Notes: generated from the sequence alone by a model not told the origin. Shown: positions 18,201 through 24,998, counted from the stretch's first letter. The stretch is 64,000 bases of DNA from Oscillospiraceae bacterium (GCA_016288755.1 JAEELE010000028.1:1-64000), one strand, 5' to 3'. Made by a program: numbers and translations.

Positions 18201-19044
18201 CCGAGCAGTGCGTGCCGTGCCCGTGACCGTCCTCCCAGCCGCCGTCACCATCCTCCATGAAGCCGGCGCCGCCCTCGAGCACACGTCCCGCGAGCCATTC
18301 GTGCTCTGCATAGACGCCCGTATCGACCACCGCGACGCGAATCTCCGGAAGCGTCTGCTTCTGCTCTTTGAGCCATGCGCAGTAGGTGTCCGCGCCGATA
18401 TCGGCAACACCCCACGAACGCATCTCCGGGTCGATATCCTTCACCGCATTGAACGCGCCGAGATCGGCGGCAGCAAGTGTCCGGTCGCTGTCGACAAATT
18501 CGATCTGCCCATCCTGCTGATATGCCTGATATGCGCGGTATGCCGCCTGCTGTGTGTCAAATTCCACGACAAACAGGTCCCGGTAGCCGTCGGCAACCAG
18601 TCTGCCGCCCTGCAGCGGCGGAGTCTGTGCCGCCTTGACGATCAGGCGCCGCGAGCGGAACGGGAACGAAACGGTCACGTCGCCGTTATCCTCACGCACC
18701 TCGCAGCCGATCTGCTTTGCAGCCTCCTGCGGGGGGAGCATGTTCTGCCCGTCGGTTGAGATCATGAGCCTGCCGCCCTGCACGCTGCACCCGGCAAACG
18801 ACTTCCCGACCGGAACGCCGTCGCGGTAGATCTTCTGCTCCCGTGCAGAATAGCGCAGGCTGCAGAACTGTTCATCGTCATCGCGCTGTGTGCTGCCCGC
18901 AGCGACCTGCTGCATGAACCTCGACAGCGCATCGGTCTGGGCAGAACCGCGAAGCTCCTGCGGCAGCGGCAGCCCGGATGCAGCACCGGTCGTCATCAGA
19001 ACACCGGCGACCAGCAGCGCGAGCTGTTTTGTCAAACGCTTCAT
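12271..19044 (-). CDS. Giant secreted subtilase with LRR, repeat modules and dockerin
   Basis: Predicted 2257-residue secreted serine protease. Signal peptide (about 1-34), prodomain-like region to about 205, then an S8 domain (about 230-475) with an intact triad: Asp241 in VAVVDTGV, His276 in GHGHGTHCSG, Ser424 in DGTSMATP, and oxyanion Asn359 in AAGND. A chitobiase-C/Ig-like module (about 490-567) follows, then BspA-type leucine-rich repeats (about 570-960). The long remainder holds at least five copies of an Ig-like module with the pattern L-x-EG-x-DY...GIG-x-Y-x-G...Y-x-I, mixed with PPC-like modules (YTFYLDYTPEW, YSYCFTPQASGSYVFYTD). A type I dockerin ends the protein (from about 2196, GDVTGDGKVDRHDALTLQRL). 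ATG at 19044 follows GAGGAGG. Probably anchored to a cellulosome-like scaffold. Confidence 0.9.
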   Translation of the reverse strand: MKRLTKQLALLVAGVLMTTGAASGLPLPQELRGSAQTDALSRFMQQVAAGSTQRDDDEQFCSLRYSAREQKIYRDGVPVGKSFAGCSVQGGRLMISTDGQNMLPPQEAAKQIGCEVREDNGDVTVSFPFRSRRLIVKAAQTPPLQGGRLVADGYRDLFVVEFDTQQAAYRAYQAYQQDGQIEFVDSDRTLAAADLGAFNAVKDIDPEMRSWGVADIGADTYCAWLKEQKQTLPEIRVAVVDTGVYAEHEWLAGRVLEGGAGFMEDGDGGWEDGHGHGTHCSGIIVSSTPENVKILPVKVLSDEGFGSTLEVYCGMMYAVEQDVDVISMSLGGEGESPLLSEAAAAMAEKDIPCCVAAGNDTQDAKYHHPAHVESVITISAIDSSHNLADFSNFGAGIDFAAPGVNINSSVNTSPTATEEWDGTSMATPFAAAAVADLLSYDPTLTTAEVYDLLRAAAVDIGEPGFDESFGWGEISLADMRFDAQYCPSPRFSPPGDDYSEPTDVTLSCTVTEGPASVIYYTTDGSDPDPATSEQYSGPITVSKSMVIKALAVSGDAVSRISSATYRINNMEVENPFVVEDGVLVSYLGVMDAVNLINHFPDGSLRAIGSGAFANNSRLQSIIIPSSVTEIGDRAFYHCENLSYIEAENVSAIGEEAFLGCSSLYTLNAKPLEHLGAGAFRGCSEFRMLASGLSPEIEAIPAQAFRGCTLMTYLEMQGVKEIGDYAFADCFGISDSSAEQMFHFDRYETIGAHAFDSAALPNVLDLSSLSELGAYAFAKTNVGEITLPAQITALPDGVFQYADGLRRLTAPGVTVIGKSALEHYGDAPILLEIDFSKVTDIGSCALFGITFVTPVVFDSLQTIRPDAFRGVYGPSLSFPAVTELRRNTFSYCGVKALIFENLVSIERGAAEAVNILAVGGSLEKAEPLCIEYAELLAGPADSPLAAFAADAEIEYQTIPSLGAVQRSVYTDQYDDCALYAIPLGFGDLHVRWSDDAGNVVQDDSTGVLYASTANEGFFTYRAELMEGDNVLSSELFEVTVEPLDYKTDGVVGTDELCIVDWDARCANTQRPEDGSSFSLDASYLFCPEKTGMYRFLITRGACELMIRGSDGTNIYQDVSDSDSEIVPFYAMAGQNYLLFLSRYIDDPEDMAAECAGLSVFRITDSSAESLTTVGNYSIFGDLEGAEENSYLFAGEPITPNVQNVRYYNEALDEMVPMTEGEDYIVCYSRCDHVGTGYAIIAGIGRYCGSAYLSYQINGVITEENPVELGVLAGGFAEMHFIAEEDGDYTFYLDYTPEWLDEQIARGICNENAWSVHAYVVVYDRENGESTELDSSGGLNCSQLSGVTVTLKKGGHYVISVGSFGLTEASTTLYVSRGVSLLGDYEIGTVEAGQPFDGTPAEPKIVCEPELTEGVDYKINYLHNDIIGTMLVVVQGIGSVRGTVFLPYELFGVLNDGSRIHIDTIDHCTYSYCFTPQASGSYVFYTDFPDSMITDMIETDTYSTSLTDCCLDTTLTILDADGDEVAFNDDRCYGLSALTTELTAGESYTVELRGYYMNLDIGVDLCVSSGRTHMSELDVMCANTVDPEEGAYPLVSVWENDDSLQEGPDYTLQFIGGLSSGRHLCIISGLGVYVGRYYAEYWVSDGSDDLPNQIEFGEEFTVADTETGFRFDVSDYADIRLRPTDGIETAYSAEIYSLWQEKSWYLDQENQDVSLENDSYSLMIRQEEPLERTFVLELVRERTHIAVCDVEVENAYYTGSPLTPQITVSYWEQPLQENVDYVIEENPEMIEVGVYAVKIIGIDHYYGEKVFYFSILPNDLNELPELTDGKYTAEITEPGQTLIYRWTPKCQGCCIVSDTILNKQFNIFSGSQSVDSLNGVGYLCFEPGLLANRTYVVTVSFRSPSQTGTIHFEVKSEYEDLYLCDSEYEKIIPFDSAGAVPDYTMSYHGDELEEGKDYEVIYVGGNMHYGRAEICLRGIGRFVGEQVLPYYICPGDVGLFWRDEVEQVETLTLDETVSLERGLPGTAAMFTFSAPSNGTYYFSLPNNGVTAFIYDSEGNVRSRHERSLEMKTSDSCYVVVFTDWLENAYEDYEEYEVSVSMTAPDAYWFDEEYGVSYYIHDGIAEVDFILYGLVGVCIRDEVTDPETGISAYVLGMTEGLKEEVRDTMTFYCTPGGIAQENWLEPDGFTFASLYPENAEKGDVTGDGKVDRHDALTLQRLIAEGEGMVLRGAAVEAADMNSDGVIDLSDVRAILKAANA

Positions 19045-19074
19045 AAAAGCCTCCTCAGATGAAAATATACATCT

Positions 19075-19121
19075 ATTATATCACAGTCACAATATACAAA
19101 TGTGAACAAATCGTGAACAAA
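19075..19121 (-). promoter_or_regulatory. Subtilase promoter region with direct repeats
   Basis: A TATAAT -10 (19075-19080, minus strand) lacks a good -35 at the usual spacing. GTGAACAAA occurs twice at 19102-19110 and 19113-19121 (plus-strand reading), 11 bases apart, one helical turn, overlapping and just upstream of where the -35 should be. This looks like a site for an activator. Confidence 0.45.
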
Positions 19122-19131
19122 GTAAAACATG

Positions 19132-19169
19132 AAAAAGGGCGTATCTGCAGGTTTTCTGCAAATACGCCC
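19132..19169 (-). terminator. Terminator of the Rnf-like/GH cluster
   Basis: 14-base arms GGGCGTATCTGCAG (19137-19150) and its near complement (19156-19169), followed on the minus strand by TTTTT. Confidence 0.9.
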
Positions 19170-19175
19170 TTGATT

Positions 19176-20471
19176 TTAATTTGTCACAAGAATCTGCCGG
19201 CAGCCCGCCTCGTTTGCCGCCGTGAGAACGGCATCGAGCGCCTCCTCATCGAGCGCGCCGCGCACAAAGCACGGAATCAGCTCGCAGTCGCCGCAGAGCG
19301 CCTTTGCCGCCTGAAGCAGCACATCGGTCTGGTCGGCAGGCGTTTTTCCGCTGATGCTGTAGCGCTTCTCGCCGACCTTGAAGGACTCCGCAAAATCGCC
19401 GAAGTCGATCGTCATGCAGACCGCACTGCCGCTCAGGCGGTCGGGATCGAGTGCCTCCGCCTTGCCGTTCACGGCATCCGCCAGCGAAACAGAATAGGCG
19501 ATCACCGACTGCTCCTTCATGGCATCCAGCACCGAGATCAGCGCATCAGTGCGCTTTTCGCTGTTATTGACCTGCTTGCCGAGCAGCGCCTCGTCACTGG
19601 TGCGGAAGCGCGGGAAGGTCATGCCGGAGCAGAGGATCTCCGAGCAGCCTGCGTCGGAGAGCTCATGCGCAAGCGCCGAGAGATAGCGCTTTGCGTGATC
19701 GGTGTACGGCGAGAGCCACGGCTTGCCGCCGTCGGATTCCGCGCGGTCGAGCCATCTGCCGTGGTTATCCTTGATCTGGTAGCTGCCGTCGGAATATGCC
19801 GACGGGAACAGATTGTCCTCCAGCAGATTCATGTCCGCGATCACGGAAAGCCCCTGCGCCGACACTGTGCCGATCAGGTCGCTGAGCGCGGGGGATTCCG
19901 CCGCAGCACCGCACTTTTTCGCCTCGGCATTTTCGGAGGCGTAGGTCAGCGCGCCGCCGCTCAGCTTTGCCGGCAGCACGATCGCCGTATAGCCCTGCTC
20001 CGCGCAGCGCTGCACCGCTGTCTCCAGCAGCTTCGGGTCCGCAGCCGTCTGCGGGGAGATGACGCAGCCCAGCGTCACGCCCTCAAAGCGCGGCTTGACC
20101 TCCGCCGCGGTCTCGGTCGTCGTTGTCGTCTCGGTCTCCGAGGTCGTCTCCGCGGGGACCGTCGTCGCTGCCGTCGTTGCGGCGGTCGACGCGGTTTCCG
20201 ACGCTGTCTCCGTGACCGCAGCCGAATCCGGGCCGCTGCTGTCGGCTTCGGAGAATTCATACGGGTCGTCGGTCTGCGTCGGGTGCTCCGCCTCCGCGGT
20301 CAGCCGCGCGACGACCGGTCCTGCGATGCTGTAGCCGACGACACCGAGCACTGCCGCGATCAGAACGGTCAGCACGATGCCGAGCGCCGAGCGCATCGGG
20401 TGGTTTTTGCTGAATACGCGCTTGTTCCGCGCACGGTAGGTATAGATTTTTCTGCCCTTTTTGCGCGCCAT
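19176..20471 (-). CDS. Membrane-anchored putative glycoside hydrolase (DUF4015-like)
   Basis: Predicted 431 residues: a very basic cytosolic start (MARKKGRKIYTYRARNKR), one membrane anchor (about 29-52), a Thr/Ala/Glu-rich extracellular spacer (about 65-125) and a TIM-barrel-like domain (about 128-431). The stretch DNHGRWLDRAESDGGKPWLSPYTD..YLSALAHELSDAGCSEI resembles the DUF4015 putative glycoside hydrolase family, where the barrel carries acidic residues after the strand ends. Substrate unknown. Last gene of a unit that begins with the Rnf-like membrane genes; it lies 33 bases after the SdpI-like gene and before a strong terminator. Confidence 0.72.
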   Translation of the reverse strand: MARKKGRKIYTYRARNKRVFSKNHPMRSALGIVLTVLIAAVLGVVGYSIAGPVVARLTAEAEHPTQTDDPYEFSEADSSGPDSAAVTETASETASTAATTAATTVPAETTSETETTTTTETAAEVKPRFEGVTLGCVISPQTAADPKLLETAVQRCAEQGYTAIVLPAKLSGGALTYASENAEAKKCGAAAESPALSDLIGTVSAQGLSVIADMNLLEDNLFPSAYSDGSYQIKDNHGRWLDRAESDGGKPWLSPYTDHAKRYLSALAHELSDAGCSEILCSGMTFPRFRTSDEALLGKQVNNSEKRTDALISVLDAMKEQSVIAYSVSLADAVNGKAEALDPDRLSGSAVCMTIDFGDFAESFKVGEKRYSISGKTPADQTDVLLQAAKALCGDCELIPCFVRGALDEEALDAVLTAANEAGCRQILVTN

Positions 20472-20504
20472 AACGCTGCTCCTTTCGTTTGTTGTCCGAT
20501 CGTG

Positions 20505-20867
20505 TTAAGATTTGCCGCCGAACCGCTTTTTCAGCGCTTGCTCGGTGCTGATGACCGCCGCGACAGCCGCGACGATCTGCAGGACGAGGATCACCGCCTG
20601 CACCTTGAGTGAGGTCATGACGCTGAGCTGATCCTCAAGAAAACACAGCACGCAGAGCTCCGCTGCCAGTGCGCCGACGCCGACCGCGATCCACAGTCTG
20701 CCGCAGAAGCGGTTCGCAAAGCCGCGCGCCTCGCCGCTGCCGGATGCCGCCGCGGTTTTGTAGCCGACGCCGTCCTCCGTGTCGGGCTTGGCGACAAAGC
20801 GCAGCATACAGCCGCCCAGCAGAAGCACTGCCGCAAGAACAATATTCACCGTCAGGATGATTTCCAT
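20505..20867 (-). CDS. SdpI-family-like membrane protein
   Basis: Predicted 120-residue protein with three hydrophobic segments (about 4-23, 58-76, 84-107). Between the first and second it has GYKTAAASGSGEARGFANRFCGRLW, resembling the SdpI signature (GYRT...N..W..AN...G). In Bacillus SdpI gives immunity to the SdpC toxin and controls SdpR, but most homologues are uncharacterised. It begins 17 bases after the RnfA-like gene in the same unit. No toxin gene is recognisable beside it. Confidence 0.6.
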   Translation of the reverse strand: MEIILTVNIVLAAVLLLGGCMLRFVAKPDTEDGVGYKTAAASGSGEARGFANRFCGRLWIAVGVGALAAELCVLCFLEDQLSVMTSLKVQAVILVLQIVAAVAAVISTEQALKKRFGGKS

Positions 20868-20884
20868 GCTTCTATCCTCCCCTT

Positions 20885-21439
20885 CTACGCTGTCAGGCAG
20901 GCAGCCGCAGCAGCCAGCACTGCCGCATAGAGATATACGCCCCTTGTGCCGCGGAATGCCGCGGGCATTTTTTCGCTGCAGAGCATCGGACGCGCCCCGG
21001 CGAGCATCAGGCAGCAGAGCAGATAGCCGCCGCCCTGCCGCAGTCCGCGCTGCATCGCGGAAGCCGCATCGGGCACGGCATCGACGCTCATCATCAGCAT
21101 TCCGACGACCGCGCAGGAATACGCCGCCGCACAGAGCTGCACCGTCAGCGGCTCGCGGTATTTCCCGCCCCTGTTATGCACGGGCAGGTACAGGATCCCC
21201 AGCAGTGCGGCATTGAGCAGCACGCAGACAGCGGGCAGAAACAGCTCTCCCTCGCTGAACCGGAACAGCGGGCGAATGAGAAACAGCAGACCCGCATTGA
21301 CCGTGCAGAACAGCAGCACCAGAAGCCCGTGCAGCGCGATGCTCTGCCTCCGGCGGACGAGCAGACCGATCGCAGGCAGCCCGAGCAGGTAGGTCAGCAG
21401 CAGATTCTGGGTCAGCATCCCGTATAATTCATCCAGCAT
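20885..21439 (-). CDS. RnfA/NqrE-like membrane protein lacking cluster cysteines
   Basis: Predicted 184 residues with about six membrane segments. The start QNLLLTYLLGLPAI parallels the RnfA motif NN-x-VL...LG-x-CPF, but the cysteine that ligates the intramembrane [2Fe-2S] cluster is replaced; the second one, normally in VNC-x-xLG, is also missing (LNAALLG). The start at 21439 is preferred over the longer frame because the extra 20 residues overlap the previous gene and are not hydrophobic. Overlaps the RnfE-like gene by 11 bases. Probably assembles with the two neighbouring Rnf-like proteins, without the usual redox centre. Confidence 0.6.
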   Translation of the reverse strand: MLDELYGMLTQNLLLTYLLGLPAIGLLVRRRQSIALHGLLVLLFCTVNAGLLFLIRPLFRFSEGELFLPAVCVLLNAALLGILYLPVHNRGGKYREPLTVQLCAAAYSCAVVGMLMMSVDAVPDAASAMQRGLRQGGGYLLCCLMLAGARPMLCSEKMPAAFRGTRGVYLYAAVLAAAAACLTA

Positions 21440-22031
21440 CGTCGACCGTCGGCTCCTCTCTCTCAGCGCCCGGCAGAAGCAACGCACCGAGCAGCACAAG
21501 CAAAATCAGACCGCCGCAGGGCCGATGCAGAAACGGCACCGGCGCTGTCCGCCAGACGGTCATGCCGCTGACGGTGCCGAGCCCGAGCAGTTCCCGCAGA
21601 ACCGCCGTCAGCATGATCGCGAAGACCGCACCGAGCAGCAGCCCGAGCAGCTTCGGCAGCATCGGCAGATACCGCGCAGGTCTGAGCAGCTCCGGGCAGT
21701 GCTCCGAGAGCAGCAGCCCGGTGATCAGCACCGGCAGCGCGATCCCCGCTGCATGCACCTCTTTGACGGAGAACAGCTGCTCCGCCGCAAGCACCGCCGG
21801 AATATACACCAAAGCCGCAATGACGGAATACAATACAGTACGCAGCAGAACCGGCAGACGGCGCGGCAGCGCGGCAACGGTCAGCACGGAGACAGCGGTC
21901 ACCGCACAGAGCACCGCGCTCAGCAGCAGCCCGTGCCGGACCGTATCGGCAAACAGCGCTGCGGCAGCCGCGAACAGCCCTTCACGAAGGATCAGGCTCC
22001 GGTGCAGCAGAAAGCGCCCCTTCTGTTCCAT
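21429..22031 (-). CDS. RnfE/NqrD-like membrane protein lacking cluster cysteines
   Basis: Predicted 200 residues with about six membrane segments. The order and spacing follow RnfE: an N-terminal amphipathic part (REGLFAAAAALFADTV), AVLCAVTAVSVLTVAALPRRLPVLLRT where RnfE has its charged loop, and GIALPVLITGLLLSEH where RnfE has the IPLI-x-x-NC-x-xLGRAE signature. The signature cysteine and Asn are absent. The start at 22031 has AAGGAG 12 bases upstream; the upstream ATG at 22043 directly abuts that site. Overlaps the RnfD-like gene by 50 bases. Confidence 0.6.
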   Translation of the reverse strand: MEQKGRFLLHRSLILREGLFAAAAALFADTVRHGLLLSAVLCAVTAVSVLTVAALPRRLPVLLRTVLYSVIAALVYIPAVLAAEQLFSVKEVHAAGIALPVLITGLLLSEHCPELLRPARYLPMLPKLLGLLLGAVFAIMLTAVLRELLGLGTVSGMTVWRTAPVPFLHRPCGGLILLVLLGALLLPGAEREEPTVDDAG

Positions 22032-22938
22032 TGCGTTGTGCATCTCCTTTCTGCATGCGCATGAATGCTGCGAGCGGCGATATCAGCACCGCCAGCATGA
22101 CCGGTGCATCGGTCACGCCGTAGAACCGCGTCATCAGCAGCGCCAGCGCACCCCCGGTGAAGCCCAGTGCGATCCCGGCGATGCCGCGCGGCGTGCAGAA
22201 CGGGTCCGCGAGCAGAAAAGCCGCCGCAAAGAGCGTCTGATTGGTCAGACAGCAGCCAGCAGCCGCTGCAAACGGGTCGCGGAACCACCCGAGCATCACG
22301 CTGCCCGAGAGCAGCGCCGCCAGCATCGGGAGCAGCACCCAGACATTCGCGGAGCGGCGCACGGTCAGCATCAGCGCGATCACGCAGAGCAGCAGCAGAG
22401 AGCCCGTTCCGAGCGGCTGATTCGGAAGACCGAGCAGCCAGTCGTCGATGCTGCCCGGGAAGGTGCCGCTGCGGTTCCACATCGCGGAGACGCCGTGCAC
22501 CAGCGCATCACGCGAGGGTGAAAGCAGCGCGACCGCAGCCTTTTCGGCGGGATAGCGCAGCACAGCCTCCGGGGTCATCAGCCTTGCAAAGCAATATCCG
22601 ACAGCAGCCGACGGGAAAAGCGGTTGTTCGCCGCCGCCGAAGACCTGTCTGCCGATGATAATTGCAAAAATACCGGACATGATAAGGAGTGACAGCGGGA
22701 CCGTCGGCGGAAACAGCATCACAAGCACCACGCCGCAGACAGCCGCCTCCGCATGGCGGGAGCCAAACGGCACATGCCGCAGATAGAGCCCGATCAGCTC
22801 GGTCACCATGCAGACGCATGCACTGACCGCACAGAGCAGCAGCACGCGCCAGCCGTAGCTGTAGGTCCCGACGGTCACGAGCGCCGACAGCGCCAGTGCG
22901 CGGTCCAGCGAGATGACAGTTTCGCGTTTTGCCTGCAA
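21982..22938 (-). CDS. RnfD/NqrB-like membrane protein, TTG start
   Basis: Predicted 318 residues with about eight to ten membrane segments. Parallels to RnfD include ALSALVTVGTYSYGWRVLLL, FPPTVPLSLLIMSGIFAIIIGRQVFGG (RnfD has P-x-W...G-x-x-FA-x-x-x-x-K-x-x-FGG), and a GSIDDWLLGLPN segment at the place of GN-x-GGS-x-GE. The Ser-x-Ala-Thr site to which RnfD binds FMN covalently has no threonine (GVSAMW). The start is set to TTG at 22938 because GGAGGGAGGGG lies just upstream; the ATG at 22968 has no such site. RnfB, C and G are not present in the window. Confidence 0.6.
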   Translation of the reverse strand: MQAKRETVISLDRALALSALVTVGTYSYGWRVLLLCAVSACVCMVTELIGLYLRHVPFGSRHAEAAVCGVVLVMLFPPTVPLSLLIMSGIFAIIIGRQVFGGGEQPLFPSAAVGYCFARLMTPEAVLRYPAEKAAVALLSPSRDALVHGVSAMWNRSGTFPGSIDDWLLGLPNQPLGTGSLLLLCVIALMLTVRRSANVWVLLPMLAALLSGSVMLGWFRDPFAAAAGCCLTNQTLFAAAFLLADPFCTPRGIAGIALGFTGGALALLMTRFYGVTDAPVMLAVLISPLAAFMRMQKGDAQRNGTEGALSAAPEPDPS

Positions 22939-22984
22939 GAATACCCCTCCCTCCGGTTGAATTTTCATGAAAGGAACCGTCCGT

Positions 22985-23548
22985 ATGACCATTCAGCAGC
23001 TCTCCGCACAGGCGGTGAAGATCCAGCTCACTGCAGAGGAACTGCATCACCTTCTGCGGCAGAACGGGCTGAACGGGAATTCCCCGCACCTGCCCGATCT
23101 GATCGCGTTTCTTCTGGTGCAGGCGGAATCTGCCAGTCAGATTCCCTTTTCGCAGAGCGCCGTGCAGGTCGAGCTCATGCAGGACAGCACAGGCGGTCTG
23201 ACAGTCTATTTTTCGGCAGAACCGAACGCACTGCACAGGAGCGGCGGCAAGACCGTGCGGCTCGGGGCGCGCTTCCCGGACTACGATGCACTGCGGGCGT
23301 GCTGCCGCAAGCTCCTCGATGAGCAGTCCGTCATTCTGTCGAGCAGCCTTTACCGCTACCGCGGCGAGCATGTGCTGGTGCTCCGGCTGGTCCGGACCGG
23401 TGCCGCTCTGCCGCATCATCTGCTGCTGGAATACGGGCATCCCTTCCGGCTCTCACAGATGAACCGCGCCCGCCTGAACGAAAACGGCATCTGCATCTGT
23501 CCCGGCGACGCCGTGCAGACGGTCTGCCGCAGCAGTTCAGCGGAATGA
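22985..23548 (+). CDS. mecA: MecA-family ClpC adaptor
   Basis: Predicted 187-residue cytosolic adaptor that delivers substrates to ClpC/ClpP. The N-terminal substrate-binding part (KIQLTAEELHHLLRQNG) and the C-terminal part (YDALRACCRKL...SSLYRYRGEHVLVLRL, then LLEYGHPFRL..ARLNENGICI) match the MecA pattern; the usual acidic linker is short. Divergent from the RnfD-like gene. The start at 22985 follows AAGGA with 9 bases; an earlier ATG at 22967 is possible but has no clear site. Its 3' end overlaps rpe by 12 bases, tail to tail. Confidence 0.78.
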   Translation: MTIQQLSAQAVKIQLTAEELHHLLRQNGLNGNSPHLPDLIAFLLVQAESASQIPFSQSAVQVELMQDSTGGLTVYFSAEPNALHRSGGKTVRLGARFPDYDALRACCRKLLDEQSVILSSSLYRYRGEHVLVLRLVRTGAALPHHLLLEYGHPFRLSQMNRARLNENGICICPGDAVQTVCRSSSAE

Positions 23549-24208
23549 TTCCTCCCCGCCGCGCAGCTGACGCACCGCCTCCCGGACATCCGGCGCACGG
23601 AACAGGAACGACCCGGACACCAGCAGATCGGCACCTGCTTCCCGGCACAGCACTGCGGTCTCCGCGTTGATGCCGCCGTCGACCTCGATGTGCAGCGGCA
23701 GGCATTCTGCCGTCATGCGGCTGCGGAGCGCCCTGATCTTCGGGAGCACGCCGTACAGAAAGGACTGTTTTCCAAAGCCCGGCTCCACGGTCATCAGCAG
23801 CACGAAATCCTCCGGCTCCAGCATGTGCAGATACGGACAGAGCCGCTCCAGCGGCGTGTCCGGCGAGAGCGCGATACCCGCGCGCAAGCCGCAGCGGTGA
23901 ATCTCCCGCACGGTCTCCGCGGGGTCGGATTCGCTCTCCACATGGAAAGACAGCAGCTGTGCACCCGCATCCGCAAAGCGCTCCGCAAAACGAAGCGGGT
24001 CCCGGATCATCAGATGCACGTCCAGCGGCAGATCGGTGCAGCGGCGCAGACTTTGCAGCACCGGCAGCCCGAACGAGATATTGTCGACAAAGCAGCCGTC
24101 CATCACATCGTAATGGAGCATTTCCGCGCCGGAACGCTGTACGGTCGCGGCGACGCCCTTTAAGTCGGTCAGGTCGGCATTGAGAATCGAAACCGAAATG
24201 CGAGTCAT
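23537..24208 (-). CDS. rpe: Ribulose-phosphate 3-epimerase
   Basis: Predicted 223-residue TIM-barrel enzyme interconverting ribulose 5-phosphate and xylulose 5-phosphate in the pentose phosphate pathway. Family signatures are visible: SVSILNADLTDL, HYDVMDGCFVDNISFG, LDVHLMIRDP, LLMTVEPGFGKQSF and IEVDGGINAETA, with the metal-binding His/Asp residues in place. The start at 24208 follows GGGAGG; ten extra upstream residues in frame are not conserved-looking. It has its own promoter and converges on mecA. Confidence 0.95.
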   Translation of the reverse strand: MTRISVSILNADLTDLKGVAATVQRSGAEMLHYDVMDGCFVDNISFGLPVLQSLRRCTDLPLDVHLMIRDPLRFAERFADAGAQLLSFHVESESDPAETVREIHRCGLRAGIALSPDTPLERLCPYLHMLEPEDFVLLMTVEPGFGKQSFLYGVLPKIRALRSRMTAECLPLHIEVDGGINAETAVLCREAGADLLVSGSFLFRAPDVREAVRQLRGGEESFR

Positions 24209-24243
24209 TGCTGTTCCTCCCAGAGCATAAACATACATAGACT

Positions 24244-24272
24244 ATTATATCGCAATTCCGAGTTTTCGTCAA
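24244..24272 (-). promoter_or_regulatory. Promoter of rpe
   Basis: Minus strand TTGACG (24267-24272), 17-base spacer, TATAAT (24244-24249), 36 bases before the start codon. Confidence 0.8.
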
Positions 24273-24342
24273 GCGCTGCACATATTTCAGTTGAACATGC
24301 CAAAAATGGCGTCCGGCACTGGACAATCCTGTGGAAATCATG

Positions 24343-24380
24343 TATAATAAAAGCTGCCGGCATTCTTCCGCCGACAGCTT
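24343..24380 (-). terminator. Terminator of the 24387-24998 genes
   Basis: Arms AAGCTGCCGGC (24351-24361) and GCCGACAGCTT (24370-24380), one mismatch, followed on the minus strand by TTATTATA. Confidence 0.75.
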
Positions 24381-24386
24381 CTCTGT

Positions 24387-24554
24387 TCAGATGCGGCAGC
24401 TGCGCCCGAGCTCCCTGCGGAGCTGCTCTGCTGCGCGGTGTGCCGGACAGACCGGCTGCGGCTCTGCGCGCACCTCTGCCGGTGTGCGGGATTCCCCGGA
24501 AAAATCGATGCTGCTCCGGGGCGTGAAGATCTTCATATCGGCATCCTTGACCAT
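24387..24554 (-). CDS. Small 55-residue protein, unknown
   Basis: A short frame between the 144-residue gene and the terminator. It starts MVKDADMKIFTPRSSIDFSG and ends in a basic stretch (AAEQLRRELGRSCRI). An AGGTGAG site precedes the ATG by about 5 bases, and the upstream gene ends 9 bases before, so it looks like the second cistron of a two-gene unit. No family recognised, no signal peptide or membrane segment. It contains two cysteines (36 and 53). Confidence 0.5.
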   Translation of the reverse strand: MVKDADMKIFTPRSSIDFSGESRTPAEVRAEPQPVCPAHRAAEQLRRELGRSCRI

Positions 24555-24563
24555 GCTCTCACC

Positions 24564-24998
24564 TCACAGATATTGCTTGAGACGCTCCATATATTCATTT
24601 TCACGCTTGAGGACCGTGTTTCCGTATGCAAGCACATCATCCGGCAGACTGCCCGTGTCGTGGAGCGTCTGCAGCAGCGTGATCACGCCCATATTTGTGC
24701 CCTGCACCATCAGGCTCGCCAGATTGGAGACCGATCTGTCGCTGACCGTGTGTGTCAGGATGCCCCAGTCGGTGCACAGCCTTGCAAGGAGCACTGCCGA
24801 GGTATCGGGGCGCTCCCCCGCCTGCTGAAAGGCGCTGCGCGCACGCTGCTCCTGCTTGGCGTATGCCTGCCGCTGCTTTTCCAGCAAAGAACGGAAGCCC
24901 GCATTCTGCGTTTTGTTCATCACGCAGGCGATTGCATGTGCGCCGACACTTGCGTTTTTGAAGTACACATTCCACGCCTGCCTGACTGCCTTTTCCAT
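24564..24998 (-). CDS. Uncharacterised helical protein, 144 residues
   Basis: Not recognised. Predicted cytosolic, almost wholly helical: MEKAVRQAWNVYFKNASVGAHAIACVMN, a charged middle (EKQRQAYAKQEQRARSAF), then a more hydrophobic helix ending in ENEYMERLKQYL. The pattern suggests a helical bundle. The ATG at 24998 is preferred to GTG at 25007 because GGGGTG lies at the right distance. Probably co-transcribed with the 55-residue gene; divergent from the membrane protein gene at 25067. Confidence 0.7.
   Translation of the reverse strand: MEKAVRQAWNVYFKNASVGAHAIACVMNKTQNAGFRSLLEKQRQAYAKQEQRARSAFQQAGERPDTSAVLLARLCTDWGILTHTVSDRSVSNLASLMVQGTNMGVITLLQTLHDTGSLPDDVLAYGNTVLKRENEYMERLKQYL

Noticed and set aside
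20505..20867. Sdp-type toxin-immunity locus.
   Set aside because: No SdpC-like toxin or SdpR-like regulator gene is nearby; only the immunity-type fold is present.
24320..24348. Plus-strand promoter-like pair TGGACA-17-TATAAT.
   Set aside because: Its -10 overlaps the T tract of a minus-strand terminator and no plus-strand gene follows; most likely chance, though an antisense RNA cannot be excluded.
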